Source of the DNA: an uncultured Eubacteriales bacterium | GTDB taxonomy: Bacteria > Bacillota > Clostridia > Christensenellales > CAG-917 | DNA length: 7,449 bases | Direction of reading: 5' to 3' | Assembly (NCBI GenBank): GCA_900550855.1 | Contig: URTQ01000075.1 | Coordinates: 1-7,449 of the forward strand | Made by a program: the position numbers and the translations under genes | The notes under the pieces: model-generated | What the model was told of the DNA's origin: nothing | The model's database searches: none | The model's input: the letters and a program-made list of their open reading frames with translations, nothing else | Shown: positions 1 to 7,362 of the stretch, piece after piece | Position numbering within the stretch: the first letter of the stretch is position 1 | How the letters are laid out: every line of letters begins with the position of its first letter

Positions 1-20
1 AATTAATAATTAATAATTTT

Positions 21-41
21 GGGTGGGGATGCCCCACACCC
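21..41. repeat. GC-rich imperfect hairpin in AT-rich DNA
   Basis: TGGGG at 24-28 pairs with CCCCA at 32-36 around an ATG loop. GGG at 21-23 can pair with CCC at 39-41 across a 2-nt bulge. It lies between AT-rich stretches (1-20 and 44-76) upstream of the clpB promoter. No T-tract follows on either strand, so it is not a standard intrinsic terminator. It could be the end of an upstream transcription unit or a copy of an intergenic palindromic repeat; one copy cannot decide. Confidence 0.35.
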
Positions 42-76
42 CTTGAAAAAAATCTTGAAAATTTGTGCAGAATATA

Positions 77-104
77 TTGACAATGCAAAATTTGGTGCTA
101 TAAT
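77..104 (+). promoter_or_regulatory. clpB promoter, sigma-A type with extended -10
   Basis: A consensus -35 box TTGACA lies at 77-82 and a consensus -10 box TATAAT at 99-104, with a 16-bp spacer. TGC at 96-98 directly before the -10 box is the extended -10 motif. The predicted start of transcription is near 111, inside the CIRCE operator, giving a leader of about 130 nt before the clpB start codon. With both boxes perfect, the promoter should be strong unless repressed. Confidence 0.85.
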
Positions 105-130
105 TAGCAATCGAAGATAAAGAGTGCTAA
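104..130. promoter_or_regulatory. CIRCE operator (HrcA binding site)
   Basis: The left arm TTAGCAATC (104-112), a 9-nt spacer (113-121) and the right arm GAGTGCTAA (122-130) match the classical CIRCE layout TTAGCACTC-N9-GAGTGCTAA. There is a single mismatch, in the seventh base of the left arm. The operator overlaps the last base of the -10 box and covers the predicted transcription start, where HrcA binding would block transcription. CIRCE classically controls groESL and dnaK operons; here it appears to put clpB in the HrcA heat-shock regulon. hrcA itself is not in the window. Confidence 0.92.
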
Positions 131-146
131 CAGTCAAATGAAAAGA

Positions 147-184
147 TTGCCAAAGGTTGCAAGCAAAACGGCGAGCGTTGGCAA
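147..184 (+). other. Inverted repeat in the clpB leader
   Basis: TTGCCAA at 147-153 is the exact reverse complement of TTGGCAA at 178-184, separated by 24 nt. In the mRNA this would form a 7-bp stem with a large loop, upstream of and separate from the ribosome binding site at 224-232. It does not cover the Shine-Dalgarno sequence, so a thermometer role is not supported. It may be incidental. Confidence 0.3.
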
Positions 185-223
185 CGAAAGCGTTTGACGG
201 CGGCACGACACGGAACATATTTC

Positions 224-232
224 AAAGGAGGT
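224..232 (+). promoter_or_regulatory. clpB ribosome binding site
   Basis: AAAGGAGGT is a near-perfect Shine-Dalgarno sequence, 7 nt before the ATG at 240. Another ATG at 233 is too close to it and out of frame, so this site fixes 240 as the start. Confidence 0.92.
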
Positions 233-239
233 ATGAACT

Positions 240-2828
<2,589 letters not shown>

Positions 2829-2834
2829 TCCCCT

Positions 2835-2851
2835 TGCCGCCGACGGCGGCA
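2835..2851 (+). other. Perfect 7-bp hairpin just after clpB
   Basis: TGCCGCC (2835-2841), loop GAC, then GGCGGCA (2845-2851), starting 7 nt after the clpB stop. No T-run follows, so it is not itself a classical terminator. It may protect the 3' end of the mRNA from exonucleases, or act with the terminator at 2882. Confidence 0.5.
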
Positions 2852-2881
2852 CAAACTAAAACCCCTCATAATTTTCCCTAT

Positions 2882-2924
2882 AAAAAAGAAGCGGCGGACT
2901 CAAAGTACGTCGCCTCTTTTTTTT
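2882..2924 (+). terminator. Intrinsic terminator of clpB
   Basis: The left arm (2882-2899) pairs with the right arm (2905-2922). Pairing includes A6/T6, GA/TC, GCG/CGC, a G-T wobble, CG/CG and AC/GT, interrupted by two mismatches (2890/2914 and 2897/2907), around a TCAAA loop. A run of eight T follows at 2917-2924. It lies 54 nt after the clpB stop on the same strand. Confidence 0.8.
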
Positions 2925-3020
2925 ACTCGTTTTTTATAACGTTAAACGTATCGTGCAAATCGCCTTGACTGCAAAATTCAATTCAATTTGCAATTACCCT
3001 TTTCTTAAATCATTTTCGGC

Positions 3021-3057
3021 AATAAAAAACGGTGCGACAATCGCACCGTTTTTTATT
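3021..3057. terminator. Bidirectional intrinsic terminator between clpB and the ferredoxin gene
   Basis: This is a perfect 17-bp inverted repeat: 3021-3037 pairs with 3041-3057 around a CAA triloop. The GC core CGGTGCGA/TCGCACCG is flanked by A6 on one side and T6 on the other, so it gives a stem followed by U on both strands. It lies 16 nt past the ferredoxin stop on the minus strand, where it should be the main terminator. It would also catch any read-through from clpB. Confidence 0.92.
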
Positions 3058-3073
3058 TGATCTTTGTTGCTAT

Positions 3074-3244
3074 TTACGCTTCCTTGATTGCGCCGACGGG
3101 GCAGCCGTCTTCACACGCGCCGCAATCGATGCATTGCTCGGGATCGACAACGTATTTGCTGTCACCTTCTGCGATTGCTCCGACGGGGCAAGTATCTGCG
3201 CAAGCACCGCATTGGATGCACTCATCGCTGATAACTCTGGGCAT
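3074..3244 (-). CDS. Small 2[4Fe-4S] ferredoxin, clostridial type
   Basis: This 56-residue protein starts MPRVISDEC and ends VGAIKEA. It carries two textbook C-x2-C-x2-C-x3-C-P motifs: Cys9, 12, 15, 19 with Pro20, and Cys38, 41, 44, 48 with Pro49. In this fold the last Cys of each motif ligates the cluster formed mainly by the other motif, giving two [4Fe-4S] clusters. The length, internal symmetry (both halves contain CPVGAI) and acidic composition fit the low-potential cytosolic ferredoxins of clostridia, which carry electrons for pyruvate:ferredoxin oxidoreductase, hydrogenase and other redox enzymes. The partner here is unknown. The start at 3244 is set by AAGGAG at 3258-3253, 8 nt upstream. 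It has its own promoter and terminator and lies 113 bp downstream of the U32 gene on the same strand, with no terminator seen between them, so some co-transcription is possible. Confidence 0.97.
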   Translation of the reverse strand: MPRVISDECIQCGACADTCPVGAIAEGDSKYVVDPEQCIDCGACEDGCPVGAIKEA

Positions 3245-3252
3245 AGTTTTAT

Positions 3253-3258
3253 CTCCTT
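3253..3258 (-). promoter_or_regulatory. Ferredoxin ribosome binding site
   Basis: Read on the minus strand, AAGGAG lies 8 nt before the ATG at 3244. It fixes the start of this very short gene. Confidence 0.88.
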
Positions 3259-3286
3259 ACAAATATATTCGCTTTCGCTTGCAATT

Positions 3287-3315
3287 ATATTAGCACAACG
3301 CTTTGATTTTGACAA
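3287..3315 (-). promoter_or_regulatory. Ferredoxin promoter with extended -10
   Basis: On the minus strand, the -35 box TTGTCA is at 3315-3310. A 17-bp spacer ends in TGC, and the -10 box TAATAT is at 3292-3287. A TATAAT overlaps it 3 bp further on, but would need a 20-bp spacer. The predicted start near 3280 gives a leader of about 36 nt that carries the Shine-Dalgarno sequence. Confidence 0.72.
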
Positions 3316-3357
3316 GTCATAATTTCATTATTCCCGATATAATTTGCTCGTATTCGC

Positions 3358-5526
3358 TCACAGCGGATACAATTCAAATCGGCAAGAAGAAAGTCGCACT
3401 CTGCGCACGGCGTATTTTCTCTTTTCCCTTTCAAGCACGAGGTCGGGCTTGTACGCGCAATCCTTGCACTCGCACTCAAAAATCGTTTTGTACGGACAAT
3501 GCGCAAACGTCATAAGCGGTATATCCTCGTCGACGGCAATGCGCTCGACGTCGTCGCAAGCGGGAAAGTCCTTATATTCGCACGACGGCATATACGCGCT
3601 TGCGCCGAGTGCTTTTGCCTCGCGCGCCGCAAAGACGTTGGCAATGTTATGCCCCTCGCCCGCAATGACTTCGTAGCCTTGCTTTGCAAAGTACAGTCCG
3701 TATATATTCTCGCTCGCGAGGCGTTTTATGCCGCTTTCCGCAACGGCTTTTTCAAGCACTTTCAAGTCCTTGCCGTTTGCAAGTATCGGCAAATCGAGAA
3801 TGACGTTATCAACGCTCAAATCCAGCAAATCGAGCGTTCTTCGTATGTTTTGCGCCGAATAAACGTCGGGTTTGAGCAAAAACGTTTCGTTTACTCTCAC
3901 AAGCACGCTTTTGATTTTCTCGCTTTTCACCACTCGTACTTGCTTTGCCTCGACCTCTTTCACGTCGTCGAGAACGGAAAGCAATTCGTCCGCTTTATCC
4001 TTGTCGAACGCAACTTTTTCGGGTGCGTTCGCTAATATGATTTTCTCTTTCAACTCGGCAAGCGCTTCGCGGCGCAGAGCGTTCACAACCGACTTTGCCA
4101 CGAACACGCCGTCGGTGTTCACTCGGCAAGTGGTCACGCAAAAACCGCTGTCGCCCACTTTCGAGCAAGCCGCCGCCACGTCGTTTGCGCTCATCGGTGC
4201 GTTTTTCGCCTTTTCGAGCGCTTGCTCGGTGCGCTTTTGCGCCTCGCATTTGCAATCGCCCTTTTCGTATATCGCCTTAATAGCAAGCGGTTGACCTTCC
4301 ATTGCCTCGACTTCGAGTTTTATCGGAACGTAACGCTTTGCTCGCAACAGTTCGTCGTCCGCTTTTGCGTCGAGAATGAGATTTACTTGCCAACCGACCT
4401 TAACTTTCGTTTTGGTGACGAACGAATACGCACCGTTTCCGCACGGCTTCGCTTCGCCTATGCCCAAACTCGCCTTTTCCTTGTCGCCGTCGAAAAATTT
4501 GAGACCGTCGCCCTTTTCGAGCGGATATTTCGTCGCAACGGTAATCTCGAAAAGTCCGTCCTTTCCGAAATCCTTTACGATTCTCACCACACCGATTTTT
4601 ATGCCCGTATGGTTGTTGAATCTCTTTTCGATGACTTTCGGCGTGCCGTCGTCAAGATACGCTCTTTCAAGGTATTCGCCTCTTGAAAAAGCGATTTTCA
4701 GCATAGTTTTAGTCTTGTCGTCGAGAACGGGATTCTTTCCGTTTTCCGCTTCGTCAATCGCCTTTCTGTACGCTTGCACGGCGCACGCGACGTAGCCTTT
4801 TCTTCTCAATCTGCCTTCGATTTTGAAAGAGCATACGCCTGCCTCGGCAAGTTGTTTAATCGACGAGTAAAGGCACAAATCCCTTGCGCTCAAAAGGTAG
4901 CCGTCGTAGGTTTTTCCGCCTACTTCCGCACGGTATGGCAAACGGCAAAGTTGCTTGCAAAGTCCTCTGTTTCCGCTTGCGCCCTGTTCCTTCGACGAAA
5001 GATAGCAGTTGCCAGAAAACGCCACGCACAGCGCGCCTTGCACGAAATATTCGATTTCGAGATTAGTGTTTCGCTTTATCTCTTTTATGTCTTCGAGTTT
5101 CGTTTCTCTTGACAGCACCACTCTCGAAAATCCCGCTTCTTCACACATCTTCGCGCCGAGAAGGTTGTGTACCCCAAGTTGCGTGCTTGCGTGAAGCACA
5201 ATCCCCTCGAAGCACTCTTTAAGCACCTTGCATACGCCGAGGTCCTGCACCAAAAATGCGTCGACTTTTGCCTCAACCGCCGCTTTAACGAGCGATATCA
5301 GGTCGCTAAACTCGTCGTTTTGCAAAATCGTATTGACGGTGACGTACACTTTCACGCCGTAAAAATGGGCGCGCGAAACGATTTCGGCAATATTGTCGCA
5401 ATCGAAATTCTGCGCTTTCATACGCGCGTTGAAGTTGTCAAGTCCGAGGTATACCGCGTCCGCGCCGCTCTCTATCGCAACGTCAAACGCTTCCGTATCA
5501 CCTGCGGGTGCGAGAAGTTCCAACAT
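3358..5526 (-). CDS. U32-family protein with DUF3656-like region, probable 23S rRNA C2501 hydroxylase (RlhA-like)
   Basis: This protein has 722 residues from the ATG at 5526. The N-terminus MLELLAPAGD and the following GADAVYLGL are hallmarks of the U32 'peptidase' family. The full PROSITE-style U32 signature (E-x-F-x2-G-[SA]-L-C-x4-G-x-C-x-L-S) lies at 159-177. Cys167, Cys174, Cys190 and Cys194 (the last two in GNRGLCKQLCR) are the probable iron-sulfur ligands. Family members once called peptidases include E. coli RlhA, which makes 5-hydroxycytidine 2501 in 23S rRNA, and TrhP, which hydroxylates tRNA U34. The length and the extra middle region (about 300-500, DUF3656-like) favour the RlhA type, but the substrate is inferred. 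The C-terminal part (about 540-722) resembles a second U32-like module and has its own cysteine group: Cys677, 685, 687, 690 and 715. I reject an upstream in-frame TTG at 5562 as the start because it falls on the -35 box. There is no Shine-Dalgarno sequence, and the message looks leaderless. It is transcribed divergently from rlmA. Confidence 0.88.
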   Translation of the reverse strand: MLELLAPAGDTEAFDVAIESGADAVYLGLDNFNARMKAQNFDCDNIAEIVSRAHFYGVKVYVTVNTILQNDEFSDLISLVKAAVEAKVDAFLVQDLGVCKVLKECFEGIVLHASTQLGVHNLLGAKMCEEAGFSRVVLSRETKLEDIKEIKRNTNLEIEYFVQGALCVAFSGNCYLSSKEQGASGNRGLCKQLCRLPYRAEVGGKTYDGYLLSARDLCLYSSIKQLAEAGVCSFKIEGRLRRKGYVACAVQAYRKAIDEAENGKNPVLDDKTKTMLKIAFSRGEYLERAYLDDGTPKVIEKRFNNHTGIKIGVVRIVKDFGKDGLFEITVATKYPLEKGDGLKFFDGDKEKASLGIGEAKPCGNGAYSFVTKTKVKVGWQVNLILDAKADDELLRAKRYVPIKLEVEAMEGQPLAIKAIYEKGDCKCEAQKRTEQALEKAKNAPMSANDVAAACSKVGDSGFCVTTCRVNTDGVFVAKSVVNALRREALAELKEKIILANAPEKVAFDKDKADELLSVLDDVKEVEAKQVRVVKSEKIKSVLVRVNETFLLKPDVYSAQNIRRTLDLLDLSVDNVILDLPILANGKDLKVLEKAVAESGIKRLASENIYGLYFAKQGYEVIAGEGHNIANVFAAREAKALGASAYMPSCEYKDFPACDDVERIAVDEDIPLMTFAHCPYKTIFECECKDCAYKPDLVLEREKRKYAVRRVRLSSCRFELYPL

Positions 5527-5532
5527 ACTTCG

Positions 5533-5562
5533 AGTATAGCACAAAAGCGTATTGCTTTGCAA
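5533..5562 (-). promoter_or_regulatory. Promoter of the U32 gene, predicted leaderless
   Basis: On the minus strand, TTGCAA at 5562-5557, an 18-bp spacer ending in TGC (extended -10), and TATACT at 5538-5533. Six bases then precede the ATG at 5526, so the standard +1 position is the A of the start codon. No Shine-Dalgarno-like purine run fits in between. Confidence 0.75.
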
Positions 5563-5579
5563 TCGACTTTTGAAATCGT

Positions 5580-5607
5580 TTGCGCAATTCGGATTTGGTG
5601 CTATAAT
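5580..5607 (+). promoter_or_regulatory. rlmA promoter, predicted leaderless
   Basis: Weak -35 box TTGCGC at 5580-5585, a 16-bp spacer ending in TGC (extended -10), and perfect TATAAT at 5602-5607. Six bases (CTTTTT) then precede the ATG at 5614, placing the expected +1 on the start codon. The 15-bp core ATTTGGTGCTATAAT (5593-5607) is identical to 90-104 of the clpB promoter, and the -35/-10 spacing is also the same. Confidence 0.8.
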
Positions 5608-5613
5608 CTTTTT

Positions 5614-6426
5614 ATGACCAACTTTTTATGCCCCGTATGCAAAAAGCCTCTTGCTATGAAAGGACGCGACGCCGTTTGTCAAAACGGTCATCTTTTCGAT
5701 TGCGCGAAAGAGGGATATTTTTACCTTCTTCCGCCAAAGTCCAACGCCCCCGGCGACAACGCCGAAATGGTGAGAGCGCGCAGAGATTTTCTCGACTGCG
5801 ACTTTTATGCGCCTTTGGCAGAGGCTATCGCAAACGAGATTAATTCGCGTTTTGCAAATCACCCTATCACTCTCTTGGACGCCGGCGCAGGCACGGGCTA
5901 CTATTTGTCGCGCATAATCGAGGCAAGGTGCAACGAAAACGACGTGTACGCCGCAGTCGATATATCGAAAAACGCCGTGAAAATTTGCGCAAAGCGCGCA
6001 AAGCAAGCGGACGTTGCCGTTGCAAGCGTATACGATATTCCCGTAAAGGACGAGTTTGCAGACGTCGTGGTCTGCGTGTTTTCGCCCTTTGCTATGGACG
6101 AATACGCGCGAGTGCTGAAAAGCGGCGGTATTCTCGTTTTGGTGTACCCTTGCGAAAATCACCTCATCGAACTTCGCCGCGCGCTTTACGACGACGTGAG
6201 AAAGGTGGAAACGGATTTGCCGAGCAGCACTCTTTCCCTTTTAGGCAAAAAGGAAGTCACATATTCTTTCAATCTCGAATCCTCGAAACAGATTTCCGAC
6301 TTGCTCACGATGACCCCATACGTCTACCGCGCGCCAAAAGACAAAGTCGAGTGCGTAAAGCAAAAAAACGTCCTCTCGCTGACCGCCGATTTTTGCCTCT
6401 GTACACTTGAAAAAACAAGTCGTTGA
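5614..6426 (+). CDS. rlmA: 23S rRNA (guanine-N1)-methyltransferase, RlmA family
   Basis: This 270-residue protein matches the RlmA family in length (about 270) and architecture. It opens with the family's zinc finger: Cys6, Cys9, Cys22 and His26 in C-P-x-C...C-x3-H. Next come the conserved F-D-x-A-K-E-G-Y-x-x-L-L segment and P-G-D-N-A-E-M (46-52). The SAM-binding motif I, LLDAGAGTGYY, lies at 87-97 and the ribose-binding acidic residue is probably Asp116 (AVDIS). The late MTPYVYRA motif is also typical. Family enzymes methylate N1 of G745 (E. coli RlmA(I)) or G748 (Gram-positive RlmA(II)/TlrB) in helix 35 of 23S rRNA, in the peptide exit tunnel; G748 methylation affects tylosin-type macrolides. 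A Gram-positive host makes G748 more likely, but this cannot be read from the sequence. The start at 5614 is chosen because the zinc finger begins just after it and the promoter lies directly before it. No ribosome binding site is present. I see no terminator after the gene. Confidence 0.95.
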   Translation: MTNFLCPVCKKPLAMKGRDAVCQNGHLFDCAKEGYFYLLPPKSNAPGDNAEMVRARRDFLDCDFYAPLAEAIANEINSRFANHPITLLDAGAGTGYYLSRIIEARCNENDVYAAVDISKNAVKICAKRAKQADVAVASVYDIPVKDEFADVVVCVFSPFAMDEYARVLKSGGILVLVYPCENHLIELRRALYDDVRKVETDLPSSTLSLLGKKEVTYSFNLESSKQISDLLTMTPYVYRAPKDKVECVKQKNVLSLTADFCLCTLEKTSR

Positions 6427-6451
6427 CAAACCTTGTTTATTTATATATAAT
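6423..6451 (+). promoter_or_regulatory. Consensus promoter of the GtrA-like gene
   Basis: Perfect TTGACA at 6423-6428, a 17-bp spacer and perfect TATAAT at 6446-6451, the textbook sigma-A optimum. The -35 box contains the rlmA stop codon (TGA at 6424-6426). The predicted start near 6458 gives a leader of about 40 nt. Unlike the other promoters here, it has no TG extension. Confidence 0.87.
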
Positions 6452-6483
6452 ACAGTTTGTTAAAGATATAAAAATCCTAACAA

Positions 6484-6488
6484 AAGGA
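6484..6488 (+). promoter_or_regulatory. Ribosome binding site of the GtrA-like gene
   Basis: AAGGA lies 9 nt before the ATG at 6498. It decides for 6498 over an in-frame upstream ATG whose codons would span the promoter. Confidence 0.78.
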
Positions 6489-6497
6489 CGGAAAATT

Positions 6498-7283
6498 ATG
6501 GACGAAATCAAAACCGATGCAACAAACGAAAGCGTCGAAAATCAAGAAGTCGTGACCGAGCAAACGACGGAAACGACATCAGAAACGACCGACGGAAAAG
6601 CAAAGAAAAAAGTCAAACTTCCCGCTTGGCTTCAAAAACTCGTTGACAAAATCAAGTCAAACGAAGAAGTGCGCCAAATGGTCGTCTTCACTCTTTTCAG
6701 TTTCATCTGCGGCGGCTCGCAACTTATCATAACGTTGGTTCTTCCCGCTTTGCTCAAACTCGGCGGCGGCGTGCTTACCCAAAAATTCTACGGCTTCGAC
6801 CTCGGCGCGTTGAAAGACGTTTTCGGCTACCCCACCACGTCGGACTTCATCGGCTTTTTGATCGGTTCTATCGTCGGTCAGGTGCTCACGTTCGTGCTTA
6901 ACCGCAAAAAGACCTTCAACTGCACCAACAACATCGTGATTTCGGGCATTATGTACGTCATTTTGGCTGTCACGATTATATTCGTTCAAACCTTGCTCGG
7001 CAGTGCGATTATGACCGCTTGTATGGGCGCAAAACCAGTTGCTCAAACCGAATTCTTGTATCAAATCTACAACCTCACCGGTCAAGCAGTGGGCGGCATC
7101 ACCGCTTTGGTTATGAGCTTTGTCGGCAACAAATTCCTCGTTATGCGCAACTGGGGCGAGAAGAAGAAAAAAGCAGCCGAAGAAGCCGCTTGCAACGAAG
7201 AACAATGCGCTTGCTGCGAATGCACGGATTGCCAAAACGCAAACGAATCCGCAATGGAAGTAGTTGCTTCCGACAAAGAATAA
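6498..7283 (+). CDS. GtrA-like four-helix membrane protein with Cys-rich tail
   Basis: This 261-residue protein has three parts. Residues 1-35 are acidic, Thr-rich and probably disordered, followed by a basic segment (KAKKKVK, 34-40) and an amphipathic stretch to about 58. The core has four hydrophobic segments at about 60-87, 115-134, 147-172 and 193-214. VLNRKKTF (133-140) after the second helix and SFVGNKFLVMR (207-217) at the end of the fourth match the N-R-x-x-T-F and closing N-[RK]-F motifs of GtrA-family proteins. Those proteins are thought to help move polyprenyl-linked sugars across the membrane for cell-surface glycosylation. The tail (218-261) is highly charged and contains Cys232, 237, 239, 240, 242 and 245, an unusual cluster for this family. 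Basic flanks and four helices suggest both ends are cytoplasmic. No glycosyltransferase gene is adjacent, so the pathway is unknown. Assignment to GtrA rests on motif recognition; an unrelated small membrane family is possible. Confidence 0.65.
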   Translation: MDEIKTDATNESVENQEVVTEQTTETTSETTDGKAKKKVKLPAWLQKLVDKIKSNEEVRQMVVFTLFSFICGGSQLIITLVLPALLKLGGGVLTQKFYGFDLGALKDVFGYPTTSDFIGFLIGSIVGQVLTFVLNRKKTFNCTNNIVISGIMYVILAVTIIFVQTLLGSAIMTACMGAKPVAQTEFLYQIYNLTGQAVGGITALVMSFVGNKFLVMRNWGEKKKKAAEEAACNEEQCACCECTDCQNANESAMEVVASDKE

Positions 7284-7330
7284 TCGGCATTATATAAAAC
7301 CGATATTACAAAAATCATAACGTTACAACG

Positions 7331-7362
7331 AAAATACGCTCGGCAACCGAGCGTATTTTTTT
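7331..7362 (+). terminator. Intrinsic terminator after the GtrA-like gene
   Basis: A perfect 13-bp stem (7331-7343 with 7347-7359, core TACGCTCGG/CCGAGCGTA) closes on a CAA triloop, with seven T at 7356-7362. It lies 47 nt after the stop codon. The left arm begins AAAA, so it could work weakly in the other direction too. Confidence 0.92.

Noticed and set aside
132..138. AGTCAAA as a CtsR half-site in the clpB leader
   Set aside because: CtsR needs two tandem heptads in close phase, and the bases where the second would lie (142-148) do not match.
2937..2944. Palindrome TAACGTTA, also at 7318-7325, as a shared operator
   Set aside because: An 8-bp palindrome of AT-rich type twice in 7.4 kb, in 3' regions without promoters, is not strong evidence of a binding site.
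3290..3296. GTGCTAA in the ferredoxin promoter as a CIRCE half-site
   Set aside because: There is no second arm at the 9-nt spacing, and the bases are already explained by the extended -10 box.
3499..4035. Plus-strand open frames opposite the U32 gene, here and at 4222-4686
   Set aside because: They lie wholly within a well-supported minus-strand gene, have no ribosome binding site and give low-complexity Phe/Val/Arg/Ala-rich products.
5527..5562. TTG start at 5562 for the U32 protein, adding 12 residues
   Set aside because: The TTG forms part of the -35 box and the extra codons run through the -10 box. Family members start at the M-x-E-L-L-A-P-A-G-D equivalent, which is the ATG at 5526.
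5167..5613. Upstream in-frame extension of rlmA
   Set aside because: It would overlap the U32 gene and both promoters. The conserved zinc finger begins only a few residues after the ATG at 5614, the normal RlmA start.
6456..6484. TTTGTTA/TAACAAA inverted repeat in the GtrA-like gene leader as a riboswitch or RBS-masking hairpin
   Set aside because: The stem is almost all A-U, the predicted transcription start falls inside the left arm, and the Shine-Dalgarno bases are only touched at the edge.
6423..6497. ATG/GTG-type start upstream of 6498 for the GtrA-like protein, adding 25 residues
   Set aside because: The extension would be encoded by the promoter itself, and the Shine-Dalgarno sequence points to 6498.
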